From positions 1-64,000 of the forward strand of contig JAMOSO010000011.1 in NCBI GenBank assembly GCA_027063065.1: a stretch of DNA of 64,000 nt, given 5' to 3'. Position numbers and translations under genes: made by a program. The notes beneath the pieces are model-generated. The model saw only the letters and a program-made list of their open reading frames with translations. It was not told the origin of the DNA and made no database searches. Positions 16,644-25,288 of this stretch are shown piece after piece. Every line of letters begins with the position of its first letter. Positions within the stretch are counted from its first letter, which is position 1. The DNA comes from Planctomycetota bacterium (GTDB lineage: Bacteria > Planctomycetota > JAMOSO01).

Positions 16644-17924
16644 ATGACTAAATCTAAGCAATTATTTAATCGTGCCTGTCAAGTTATTCCAGGTGGTGTC
16701 AATTCTCCTGTAAGAGCTTTTGGTTCTGTTGATGCAGAACCAATTTTTATAAGTTCTGCAAAAGATGCAATAATGCAAACAGTGGATGGCCAAAACTTAA
16801 TTGATTTTTGTTCTTCTTGGGGTCCATTAATATTAGGGCATGCACCAGATGTTATAACTAAAGCAATAAATGATGCTGCAGTTAAAGGTACCAGTTATGG
16901 GGTTAATACTCCTGGAGAAGTAGAAATCGCTGAATTAATTGTTAAACAAATACCAGCTATTGAAAAAGTGCGCTTGGTTAGTTCTGGCACAGAAGCAACC
17001 ATGACTGCTTTACGCCTAGCAAGAGGAGCTACTGGGCGTAATAAAATTTTAAAATTTGATGGGTGTTATCATGGTCATCATGATTCTTTATTAGTATCTG
17101 CTGGTTCAGGACTTTTAACAACAGGTACATCGTCTTCAGCAGGTGTTAGTGATACGGTTGTGGCTGACACTTTATTATGCCCATATAATGATATTAATGC
17201 TGTTAAAGAAATATTTAATAAATATGGTTCAGAAATAGCCGCAATTATTGTAGAACCAGTAGCTGGCAATATGGGATTAATAAAGCCTATTGAAGGATTT
17301 TTAGAAACATTGCGCACTATTACTAAACAAAATAATGCCTTATTAATTTTTGATGAAGTTATATGTGGCTTTCGTTTTTGTGCTGGTGCTTATTCTAATA
17401 TATGTAATATTAAACCTGATATAACTTGTATGGGCAAAATCATCGGCGGAGGTTTACCTATCGGAGCTATTGGCGGTAGTGCTACAGTTATGGACAATTT
17501 ATCACCTCTTGGAGCTGTTTATCAAGCAGGAACTTTAAGTGGCAATCCTATAGCGGTAGCAACGGGCATAGCAGTAATGCAAACATTAATTGATACTAAT
17601 CCATATCCTAAATTAGAAGAAAAAGCCCGCGCAATTAGTGAAGGTTTAAATGATATGGCTAAGAAAAAAGGAATAGAACTCTGTTCTGAACAATATGGTT
17701 CTGTGTTCACACCTTTCTTTTCTAATAAAGCTCCAAACAATTTAAAAGACGTTCAAAAAATTGACACAAAAAAATACGCAAGATTTTTTACAAGTATGTT
17801 AAAGCAAAATATATATCTGCCTCCAAGTCAATTTGAATTGGCATTTATTAATACTAAACATACCGATGAACATATCGAAAAATATCTTGAAGCCGCTAAT
17901 GTAGCCTTAGATTTGATAAATTAA
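16644..17924 (+). CDS. hemL: Glutamate-1-semialdehyde 2,1-aminomutase
   Basis: PLP enzyme that turns glutamate-1-semialdehyde into 5-aminolevulinate in the C5 route to haem and other tetrapyrroles. 426 residues, the normal length. Signatures: FNRACQVIPGGVNSPVRAF at the N-terminus, VSSGTEATMTALRLARG, FDGCYHGHHDSLLV, IFDEVICGFR and the PLP lysine K265 in MGKIIGGGLPIGAIGG; the tail QNIYLPPSQFE is typical. AGGATC precedes the ATG. No hemA is nearby. It sits between the envelope gene pair and a sensor kinase; HemW in the same window agrees with haem synthesis. Confidence 0.96.
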   Translation: MTKSKQLFNRACQVIPGGVNSPVRAFGSVDAEPIFISSAKDAIMQTVDGQNLIDFCSSWGPLILGHAPDVITKAINDAAVKGTSYGVNTPGEVEIAELIVKQIPAIEKVRLVSSGTEATMTALRLARGATGRNKILKFDGCYHGHHDSLLVSAGSGLLTTGTSSSAGVSDTVVADTLLCPYNDINAVKEIFNKYGSEIAAIIVEPVAGNMGLIKPIEGFLETLRTITKQNNALLIFDEVICGFRFCAGAYSNICNIKPDITCMGKIIGGGLPIGAIGGSATVMDNLSPLGAVYQAGTLSGNPIAVATGIAVMQTLIDTNPYPKLEEKARAISEGLNDMAKKKGIELCSEQYGSVFTPFFSNKAPNNLKDVQKIDTKKYARFFTSMLKQNIYLPPSQFELAFINTKHTDEHIEKYLEAANVALDLIN

Positions 17925-17931
17925 TATTATT

Positions 17932-19533
17932 TTGCAAAATTTAACTCCTTTTTCATCTTCACTTTCTAATAGCATCAAATGGATGATGTTTGTACGCCTT
18001 ATCATTTTGATATTGGCGATAGCATCGTATTTAATAAAAAATGCTGAATCATTAACCTTTCAACTAGAGCCTATCAGTATTTATATATGTTTTATCACAG
18101 CCGCTTTGATTAATTTATTTTACTTAATTATTAGCTATAAAATTAAAAATTTAAGTCTCTTTGCTCATATTCAAATTAGTATAGATATAGCCATTACAAG
18201 TGTGTTAGTTTATCTAACCGGTGGTTTGCAAAGTAATTTTATTTTATTTTATATACCATCTATTTTAGCTGCATCAATTATATTGGGCAGACGAGCTAGT
18301 ATGATTTACCCTACTATTATAATTTTTATAATCTCATTTCATATTTTAGCATATAAACAAGGTTTTTTTTATAATTTACATTTGAACCCAAAATGGTTAA
18401 GTGGTTATGTGGATAATTTCCCTGCTGTTACTGCCTCATTATTAAGTCAAAGCACTGCGTTTTATTTAATAGCTATTTTTTCTTCGTATCTATCCCGCGG
18501 ACTTAAAGAAGCAAGATTTTTGGGGGGTGAATATGCTGAAATTACGCCCGATGCATTAATGCTATATGATAACAATGGTAAAATAATTAACTGCAATTCA
18601 AATTTTGCTAAATTATGTGCATCTAATTGTGATGAATTGCAAGGTCAAATTATGCATAATGCCCCTGAACCATGTCCTGATTTATTTGATTTTTTTAAAA
18701 ATAACAATATAAAAAAATCAAAAATAATTGAATTGCGTCATAATAAAAAATTGACATCGTTTGAGGCTTCAGCATTTTCAATACATTTTTTAACTGAAAC
18801 TAATAGAGCTACATTAATTAAACTAAATAATTTATCTACTTATCAAGAGACTCAACGACTTAGAGAGCGAAATCAAAGCCTAGAATTAGTTAGAGAAATG
18901 AGTGCTAGTATAGCGCATGAAATTCGCAACCCTTTGGCAGCTATGCGTGGAGCAGCAGTAGAAATTAACTCATGTTTAACTAGTGTTAAAGATAAAAAAT
19001 TAATGAATATTTTATTGGAAGAGTTAGACAGGATAAATAAAACAGTTGGTAATTTTATGAATATGGCTAGAATGAGCCCACTAAATCTTGCCAGTATAAA
19101 TTTAAATCAATTAATTGAAAATAGTGTAATGATGCTACAACAAGCTCCAGAAGCTGACAATAAACAAATTATTGTCAATTTAACTGAAAATTTAAAAATC
19201 AAATCTGATGCCGATCATATAACTCAAATATTGATAAATATTGGTAAAAATGCATTGCAAGCCTTACCTAAAAATGGCATATATACTATTAATGGAAAAA
19301 TATTAAATAAAGATTTTATATGCTTAGAACTTTGTGATGATGGCATAGGTATTGCCCCAGAAATACAACAGAAAATATTTACACCTTTTTTTTCAACAAA
19401 ATCAACTGGATCTGGTTTAGGATTACCTATGGTTGCACAATTAATAGAATCATTAGGTGGCACTATTAACTTGAGTAGCAAGCCTGGTCATACAAAATTT
19501 ACTATTATATTACCAAAAGAAAGAAATATATAA
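17932..19533 (+). CDS. Sensor histidine kinase, PilS/NtrB-like
   Basis: 533 residues: about six transmembrane helices in residues 12-195, a PAS domain (about 200-310, GGEYAEITPDALMLYDNNGKIINCN), HisKA with His329 in MSASIAHEIRNPLAAMRGAA, and HATPase_c with N box NIGKNALQAL, DDGIGIAP and TGSGLGLPMV. This architecture is that of PilS, which senses pilin in the membrane. The first codon is taken as TTG 17932, which has little ribosome binding site; ATG at residue 13 is an alternative. No response regulator is adjacent: recJ follows by 2 nt. The only Fis-type activators in the window lack receiver domains, so the partner is unknown. Confidence 0.88.
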   Translation: MQNLTPFSSSLSNSIKWMMFVRLIILILAIASYLIKNAESLTFQLEPISIYICFITAALINLFYLIISYKIKNLSLFAHIQISIDIAITSVLVYLTGGLQSNFILFYIPSILAASIILGRRASMIYPTIIIFIISFHILAYKQGFFYNLHLNPKWLSGYVDNFPAVTASLLSQSTAFYLIAIFSSYLSRGLKEARFLGGEYAEITPDALMLYDNNGKIINCNSNFAKLCASNCDELQGQIMHNAPEPCPDLFDFFKNNNIKKSKIIELRHNKKLTSFEASAFSIHFLTETNRATLIKLNNLSTYQETQRLRERNQSLELVREMSASIAHEIRNPLAAMRGAAVEINSCLTSVKDKKLMNILLEELDRINKTVGNFMNMARMSPLNLASINLNQLIENSVMMLQQAPEADNKQIIVNLTENLKIKSDADHITQILINIGKNALQALPKNGIYTINGKILNKDFICLELCDDGIGIAPEIQQKIFTPFFSTKSTGSGLGLPMVAQLIESLGGTINLSSKPGHTKFTIILPKERNI

Positions 19534-19535
19534 GT

Positions 19536-21257
19536 ATGTTAGAATCTCCAAAATCTATTTGGTTTTGTAAAAAACCGTCACCTGATAAAACATCAAATAT
19601 TGCCAATCAGTTATTTATATCACCTATTTTAGCACAAGTGTTGCTTAATCGTGGCTTAGAAGATATCAATTCCATCACTAAATTTTTAAAACCAGACACA
19701 AAAGATTTAAGCTCACCTTTTAATTTTATCGATATGCATAAAGTGGTCAATCGCATATTAGAAGCGCGAGATAAAAAGCAAACAGTGCTAATTCATGGCG
19801 ATTATGATGTCGATGGTATTACTTCAACTACTATTTTATATTTATTATTTAAGCAGATGGACATAAATGTTGATGTTTATTTGCCAGACAGATTTAAAGA
19901 TGGATATGGCTTAAATATAAATACATTAAAATCATTAAATATTAATAAATATAATTTAATAATTACAGCAGATTGTGGTATCACAGCCCATGAACAAGCA
20001 CAATGGATTAATGAACAAGGTGTCGAATTAATTATAATTGATCATCATAAGCTAGATGAAACAATGCCAAAGTCTGCTGCTATTATTCATCCAGATATTA
20101 CTAAAGAAAAAAATTTTAACCAATTGTGTGCTGCATCCCTTGCTTTAAAAGTTGTATTAGCATTAACTGAGATTGATAATCATGCAAAATTTAAAGCCAA
20201 TAAAATTATGCCTGATTTAATTATGTTAGCTACTTTTGGCATTATTTGTGATGTGATGCCATTAATAGAAGAAAACAGAATTATAGTTAATACTGGGCTA
20301 AAAATTATAAATGGCATTACAAAACCTGGATTATCAGAAATTATAAAAATCGTAACCAATCACAGTAGTCTTACTGCGGGAAAAATAGGATTTCAGATTG
20401 GCCCTAGAATTAATGCTGGTGGACGTATGGCAAAAACAAGATTGGCGTTTGATTTATTTACTACAGACAATCCAGTAATGGCAACAAAAATTTTACAAGA
20501 ATTAGAAACACAAAATAATGCACGTCAAGCTATAGAAAAAGAAATAACCAAACTAGCATTAGAACAATCAGAACAAATTATACAAAATAAAGATGCGTAT
20601 TCTATAGTTGCTTATGGTGATGATTGGCATGAGGGTGTAATAGGTATCGTAGCTTCTAGATTAATAGATGCACATTATTTACCATCTATTGTTATTGCAT
20701 TTAATAATGGAATGGGTAAAGGTTCGTGTCGGTCTATTGATGGCTGTGATATTCATAAAGCTCTTAGTAAATGCAGTCAATTTTTAGAAACTTTTGGTGG
20801 ACATTCTGCCGCAGCTGGACTAAGTATTAAACGTGAAAATATTAATGTGTTTATTAAGCAATTTAATCTTGAATGCCAAAAGCAATTAAGTAAACGTCCT
20901 CAGCCAAAACAAGTAATTGATATTGCATGTTTACCAGAATTGATTGATGAAAACTTAATGCATAATTTAAAAAAATTAGAGCCATTTGGATATAAAAATC
21001 CAAAACCAACTTTTGGACTTAAAAATATTGTTGTTGCTGGTATTCCCAAAATAATAGGCAAAGACGATAAACATTTAATGTTTTTTATAAAAGGAAATGG
21101 TCGTAGTTTTAAAGCTATCGGATGGAATATGGCGCAGTATATGCCTTTAGTAAGTTCTAATAAAAATTTTTCTATTATTTTTACCCCTATTTTAAATAGC
21201 TTTAATGGTCAAACAAGTATCGAATTTGAAATTAAAGATATCAGACTAGAAAATTAA
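19536..21257 (+). CDS. recJ: Single-stranded-DNA exonuclease RecJ
   Basis: 573 residues, a normal RecJ. Degrades single-stranded DNA 5' to 3' in recombination and repair. DHH-domain motifs: GDYDVDGIT, ITADCGI, IIIDHHK, and the DHHA1 part with GPRINAGGRMAKTRLAF, VIGIVASRLIDA and GGHSAAAGLSI. Follows the sensor kinase by 2 nt, without its own clear ribosome binding site, so it is probably translated from the shared message. A link between kinase and RecJ is not known to me and is likely chance. Confidence 0.95.
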   Translation: MLESPKSIWFCKKPSPDKTSNIANQLFISPILAQVLLNRGLEDINSITKFLKPDTKDLSSPFNFIDMHKVVNRILEARDKKQTVLIHGDYDVDGITSTTILYLLFKQMDINVDVYLPDRFKDGYGLNINTLKSLNINKYNLIITADCGITAHEQAQWINEQGVELIIIDHHKLDETMPKSAAIIHPDITKEKNFNQLCAASLALKVVLALTEIDNHAKFKANKIMPDLIMLATFGIICDVMPLIEENRIIVNTGLKIINGITKPGLSEIIKIVTNHSSLTAGKIGFQIGPRINAGGRMAKTRLAFDLFTTDNPVMATKILQELETQNNARQAIEKEITKLALEQSEQIIQNKDAYSIVAYGDDWHEGVIGIVASRLIDAHYLPSIVIAFNNGMGKGSCRSIDGCDIHKALSKCSQFLETFGGHSAAAGLSIKRENINVFIKQFNLECQKQLSKRPQPKQVIDIACLPELIDENLMHNLKKLEPFGYKNPKPTFGLKNIVVAGIPKIIGKDDKHLMFFIKGNGRSFKAIGWNMAQYMPLVSSNKNFSIIFTPILNSFNGQTSIEFEIKDIRLEN

Positions 21258-21336
21258 CATCTGTTGTTCAAAAAATGTATCGACCAAAATAAAAAAAGTT
21301 TTAAAATAAATTAAATGGGGATTATGAGGAGATAAA

Positions 21337-21795
21337 ATGCAAGAAAAATTTACAGTTTTAAAATGGGGCAACAATTTATCTACAGGATTAAACTGGCAAA
21401 ATGAACAACATAAAACATTAGTCGAACAAATAAATAAATTAGTCAATCAAGAAGATGATACGCTAGATGATATTTTGGAGTTTACTAAATATTACACTGC
21501 TACACACTTTAGAGATGAAGAAGCAATGATGGTGCATTATGATTACCCGGCATTAGATGCGCATATTGAAGAGCACGGTTTTTTTGTTAATTCTATGCAA
21601 GAAATTTTTAAAGAAAACCAAAAGGATAAAATTAAAATACGCAAAATACTAACAGAATTAAGTGCATGGCTAATGTGGCATATTAAAAACAGCGATAAAG
21701 AACAAGCTGATTGGTTAATCAAAAATACAAATATTAAAAATCATCAACCGACCGAATTTTATGAAGAATTAGAAAATTACAGAAGAAATAATTAA
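21337..21795 (+). CDS. Bacteriohemerythrin
   Basis: 152-residue single-domain hemerythrin, a four-helix bundle that binds O2 with a di-iron centre. All iron ligands are visible: His25 (NEQHKTL), His57 and Glu61 (HFRDE), His76 and His80 (HIEEH), His115 and Asp120 (WHIKNSD). Proposed roles in bacteria are O2 storage, delivery or scavenging. A strong GAGGAG lies 7 nt before the ATG. The next gene, 107 nt away with its own likely promoter, is a flavoprotein. In an otherwise anaerobic gene set it suggests exposure to oxygen. Confidence 0.93.
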   Translation: MQEKFTVLKWGNNLSTGLNWQNEQHKTLVEQINKLVNQEDDTLDDILEFTKYYTATHFRDEEAMMVHYDYPALDAHIEEHGFFVNSMQEIFKENQKDKIKIRKILTELSAWLMWHIKNSDKEQADWLIKNTNIKNHQPTEFYEELENYRRNN

Positions 21796-21824
21796 TAGTC
21801 TCTGCAAGTAATTGCTGTATCAAT

Positions 21825-21853
21825 TTGATTTATAATTACTAAAATAATATATT
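21825..21853 (+). promoter_or_regulatory. Possible sigma70 promoter for flavoprotein gene
   Basis: TTGATT (21825-21830), 17-nt spacer, TATATT (21848-21853), about 50 nt before the ATG at 21903, with AAGGA as ribosome binding site. Confidence 0.4.
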
Positions 21854-21902
21854 TAAAACTTTTAAAATTACCCAATTTAATTAAAAACAAACAAGGAAAA
21901 AC

Positions 21903-23339
21903 ATGAAATACGATTATGACATTATAACAATAGGTCTGGGACCAGCGGGTATGGCAGTATCAATAATGGGCTCTGAAATGGGCTTAAATATTTGTGCCAT
22001 AGAAAAAAAAAGTCTTGGTGGTGAATGTATGAATGCTGGATGTATTCCTTCAAAAGCATTACTAAGAGCCGCTAGAACAAGACATACCTTTAGTACATAT
22101 CAAAACTATTCATTAAAAGGTGGCAGCATTCCTGAAGTAGACAATATATTTGAAAACATACAAAAAGATTTAAATTTTATCGGCGATAAAAAAACAAAAG
22201 GTATGTTTAAAAAAACTGATCTAATGCTTAAGGAAGGCTCTGCCAAATTTGTTGATTCTCACACTGTTGCCGTTGGAGACAAACGCATTACTGCCAAAAG
22301 AATCTTTATCTGCACAGGCACAAAACCATTTGTACCTCCAGTAGAAGGTATTGAGGATATTAATTATTTAACTAATGAAAATATGTTTAAACTAGAAAAA
22401 GTCCCCCAATCAATGATTATTATTGGTGGCGGTGTTATCGGCTGTGAAATGGCTCAAGCTTATCAAAGGTTAGGCACAAAAGTTACCATTATCAATAGAG
22501 ATAAAAATTTAATTTTTCCTCAAGATGCAGAAGTCGCCACTACTCTTAAAACAGGATTAGAAAAAGACGGTGTAACTATATACAATGATAGTAATGTATC
22601 TAAATATGAAAAAACTACTGTAGGTGTTAAGGCATATTTTGGCGATTCACAAGTTATCGAAGCTGAACAAATAATTATTGCTGCTGGACGAGTTTTTGAT
22701 CCAAGCGAATTAGATTTAGATAAAGCAGGTGTTGAATACACTAAAAAAGGTATAAAAGTAAATAATATTTTACAAACAAATAAAAAACATATTTTAGCTT
22801 GTGGTGATTGCAATGGACATTTTTTATTAAGTCATGCAGCAATGCACCAAGGTATGATAGCATTAATGAATACAATGGTTCCTCTTCCTAGTTGGATGCC
22901 TATTCCTGGACCATTTAAACGAAATTTTAAACAATATGTAGTACCCTCCACTATTTTTACTGATCCTCAAGTAAGTCGTGTTGGCTTAAATGAAGATGAT
23001 TTACAAAAATTAGGTAAAAAATATCAAGTTGTCAAAGTTAACTATGGTGATTATGGCGCTGCCATTGCAGAAAAAGTAGAAACTGGATATATAAAGGCCT
23101 TTATTTCACCACTTGGCAAAATATACGGAGTATATATTGTAGGTGAAGGCAGTGGCGAAATGATTAATGAATGGGCTCTAGCGATTCAAAAAAATCTGCA
23201 TATAACATCCATTATGCTAATGCAACATTCATTTCCAACAATGGGTTTTTTAACTAAACGTGTTTCAGAAGAATGGATGATGGGTAAAATGGCTTCATCA
23301 TTTTTACAAAAAATGTGCCAAGTGATGTTTAGATTATAA
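21903..23339 (+). CDS. Pyridine nucleotide-disulfide oxidoreductase (Lpd/MerA-like)
   Basis: 478 residues. FAD site GLGPAGMAVS, redox-active disulfide GGECMNAGCIPSK (Cys-x4-Cys), NAD(P) site IIGGGVIGCEMAQAY, second FAD motif HILACGDCNG and a C-terminal dimerisation domain with HSFPTMGF. The redox His is followed by FPTMGF as in mercuric-reductase-like enzymes instead of the HAHPT of true dihydrolipoamide dehydrogenase. There is no heavy-metal domain or C-terminal Cys pair, so mercury reduction is unlikely; the C-terminus ends with a hydrophobic stretch (FLQKMCQVMFRL). Substrate unknown. A glycosyltransferase-like gene begins 3 nt after its stop. Confidence 0.85.
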   Translation: MKYDYDIITIGLGPAGMAVSIMGSEMGLNICAIEKKSLGGECMNAGCIPSKALLRAARTRHTFSTYQNYSLKGGSIPEVDNIFENIQKDLNFIGDKKTKGMFKKTDLMLKEGSAKFVDSHTVAVGDKRITAKRIFICTGTKPFVPPVEGIEDINYLTNENMFKLEKVPQSMIIIGGGVIGCEMAQAYQRLGTKVTIINRDKNLIFPQDAEVATTLKTGLEKDGVTIYNDSNVSKYEKTTVGVKAYFGDSQVIEAEQIIIAAGRVFDPSELDLDKAGVEYTKKGIKVNNILQTNKKHILACGDCNGHFLLSHAAMHQGMIALMNTMVPLPSWMPIPGPFKRNFKQYVVPSTIFTDPQVSRVGLNEDDLQKLGKKYQVVKVNYGDYGAAIAEKVETGYIKAFISPLGKIYGVYIVGEGSGEMINEWALAIQKNLHITSIMLMQHSFPTMGFLTKRVSEEWMMGKMASSFLQKMCQVMFRL

Positions 23340-23342
23340 ACA

Positions 23343-24440
23343 ATGACTGAATATATCATAAACTGTGCGGGGGAAAAAATCCCCCTCACTGGTAAATTAT
23401 TTGAGGCTAGGTGTGACGTTGGTAATTTAGAAGATTATATTAAAGCCAATCAAAGATTTATAATAAACAAAACGCAAGAATGGCTTGATATACCAAAAAT
23501 ATCAATTTTGATGCCGATTTACTTAGCCGGCGATACTTTTATTGATTCTCTTAAATCAGTGTATAATCAAAATTGGTCTACGCCAGAAAATGTAGAAATT
23601 ATTTTATATATCAACCAACCTCTTGGCGAAGAATTACCATTAACTAAAAAATCCATAGAAGTAGCTAATAAATTTATAAACAGCGTTGAGAATTCAAAAC
23701 CTGCTGTGCGTTTAATTTATGAACAACTAAATCACGGTCTACCAGAAGTATATCAGCGTAGTTTTTCTTCGTTAGTTGGGCGTATTCAAAGTTTGGTAAA
23801 TACTTTAAATTTTAATAATAAAGATGATAAAATATCTAAAATAAATCAATTAATGAATACTGTTTTTGCAATAGTTGACGATGATTTAATCTTTAAAAAT
23901 TCTAATGAACTTTCTTCAGCCTTAGAACAAATAAAAACGGGACAATCTATAGTTACTGGGCAAATTGAAATAACTAAAGTTAAAACTTCATATCCAAAAT
24001 GGGATAATATTTTAACCTCTGTTATGAACTTATATTTTAATTTTAAACAAGAACTAGGCACTTCGACATTAACACCTAGAGGAATTAGCGTCAAAGATAT
24101 GTTTCATCAACCTGCTGTTCAGTTAGAAAATGATTATGCAGATCAAATATGGTTTGCATCAGGAGCAAATAACAAACACAAATTAATAGTAAAAACACAA
24201 ACCAGTTTGCAAGAAGAAACTTATCCAAGTAATGCTAAAATGACTGGGGCGTTAGCTTATTTTTTAGAAACTGGTAAAGAAGTTTCCTGTTTAGATATAT
24301 TTGAGTCTGTAAAAGCTTTATATAAAAGCAATTGGCAAACTCACTTTAAATACTCACATGAAGACGTAGAACAATTAATCAAAAATTTAAAAACTAGAGA
24401 TATATCCAAAATTTATCAATATTGTAAAAAATTTACATAA
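23343..24440 (+). CDS. Glycosyltransferase-like protein, GT-A fold
   Basis: 365 residues with weak but visible family-2 features: IPKISILMPIYLAGDTFIDSLKSVYNQ near residue 50 resembles the GT2 entry motif, VEIILYINQP the second strand, and AIVDDDLIF near residue 178 a metal-binding DxD. The rest is unfamiliar: PRGISVKDMFHQPAV and IWFASGANNKHKLIV could be the acceptor part. No membrane helix. It is joined to the upstream flavoprotein gene by a 3-nt gap. Substrate unknown, and the assignment to a GT family is tentative. Confidence 0.55.
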   Translation: MTEYIINCAGEKIPLTGKLFEARCDVGNLEDYIKANQRFIINKTQEWLDIPKISILMPIYLAGDTFIDSLKSVYNQNWSTPENVEIILYINQPLGEELPLTKKSIEVANKFINSVENSKPAVRLIYEQLNHGLPEVYQRSFSSLVGRIQSLVNTLNFNNKDDKISKINQLMNTVFAIVDDDLIFKNSNELSSALEQIKTGQSIVTGQIEITKVKTSYPKWDNILTSVMNLYFNFKQELGTSTLTPRGISVKDMFHQPAVQLENDYADQIWFASGANNKHKLIVKTQTSLQEETYPSNAKMTGALAYFLETGKEVSCLDIFESVKALYKSNWQTHFKYSHEDVEQLIKNLKTRDISKIYQYCKKFT

Positions 24441-24479
24441 AAGGCATTTGATATTTAAATTTTGTATTTAGCACAAACA

Positions 24480-24517
24480 ATAACGTGTAAATTTATGATT
24501 ATAAATTTACACGTTAT
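24480..24517. terminator. Bidirectional terminator, GT-like gene / acetate carrier gene
   Basis: Perfect 17-bp stem, ATAACGTGTAAATTTAT (24480-24496) against its complement at 24501-24517, loop GATT. It sits between convergent genes ending at 24440 and 24527. Confidence 0.8.
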
Positions 24518-24526
24518 ATACTTAAA

Positions 24527-25141
24527 TTATTTTTCTATAGTACCTATCGGCGCTATAGTCTTGCCATAAACCTCATTAAGTACCTGTGCTAATCCAGTGT
24601 AGATTGCAGAAAAACCACAAAAAAGACCTTCATAGCCTGCTATAGTTTTAATATTTGCACTATGCGTATAATCTCCATAGGCTAACAAGAAAAACAACAC
24701 TGTTAAAGATGCAAAAACAACTTGTAATGCTCTATTTAATCTTAACGTTGCAATAAATAACACACCTGTAAAAATGCCCCACATAGACAAATATGCTACC
24801 ATAGCCATTTCTGCTGGCGCTGCAATTAATCCCATTTTTGGCATAATGATTAATAATACTAATGAAATCCAAAAAAATCCATAAGATGTAAATGCTGTAG
24901 TTGCAAATGTATTACCTTTTTTCCATTCCATAATGCCAGCAATAACTTGTGCTGTACCACCATAGCACAAACCCATTGCTAATATCATAGAACCTAAAGA
25001 AAAAATACCTGCATTATGAAAATTCAAAAGCACTGTTGTCATTCCAAATCCCATTAACCCTAATGGTGCAGGGTTTGCTGTATTATCCTGTTGTATGGTT
25101 ATTGTTTTTGTAATCTCGACAGGATTATTATCTTTACTCAT
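24527..25141 (-). CDS. Acetate/succinate transporter, AceTr (GPR1/FUN34/SatP) family
   Basis: 204-residue inner-membrane protein with six helices. The family signature [21 protein letters not shown] is at residues 18-38, and [19 protein letters not shown] after helix 2 is equally diagnostic. Members import or export acetate and succinate with protons. The hydrophilic N-terminus is about 17 residues. It follows glnN in the same direction but a clear terminator lies between, so it is probably transcribed on its own. In a fermenter it could export acetate or recover it. Confidence 0.93.
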   Translation of the reverse strand: MSKDNNPVEITKTITIQQDNTANPAPLGLMGFGMTTVLLNFHNAGIFSLGSMILAMGLCYGGTAQVIAGIMEWKKGNTFATTAFTSYGFFWISLVLLIIMPKMGLIAAPAEMAMVAYLSMWGIFTGVLFIATLRLNRALQVVFASLTVLFFLLAYGDYTHSANIKTIAGYEGLFCGFSAIYTGLAQVLNEVYGKTIAPIGTIEK

Positions 25142-25240
25142 TTTATACCTTTCTAATTTTATATACGTATTATGCCTTATGACACTTAAAAAGCGGTATT
25201 ATATAAAAAAAATTACAAATGCCTATACATAATAAAAAAA

Positions 25241-25264
25241 GGCGGTGATAATTCTATCACCGCC
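25241..25264 (-). terminator. Intrinsic terminator of glnN
   Basis: 10-bp GC-rich stem (GGCGGTGATA, 25241-25250; TATCACCGCC, 25255-25264) with loop ATTC. On the minus strand it is followed by seven T residues. It ends the glnN message, whose stop is at 25289. Confidence 0.9.
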
Positions 25265-25288
25265 TCAATAATGTATAAACTTTATAAT

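Noticed and set aside
21903-23339. Mercuric reductase or true dihydrolipoamide dehydrogenase
   Set aside because: No heavy-metal domain or C-terminal Cys pair, no mer genes, and no 2-oxoacid dehydrogenase genes adjacent.
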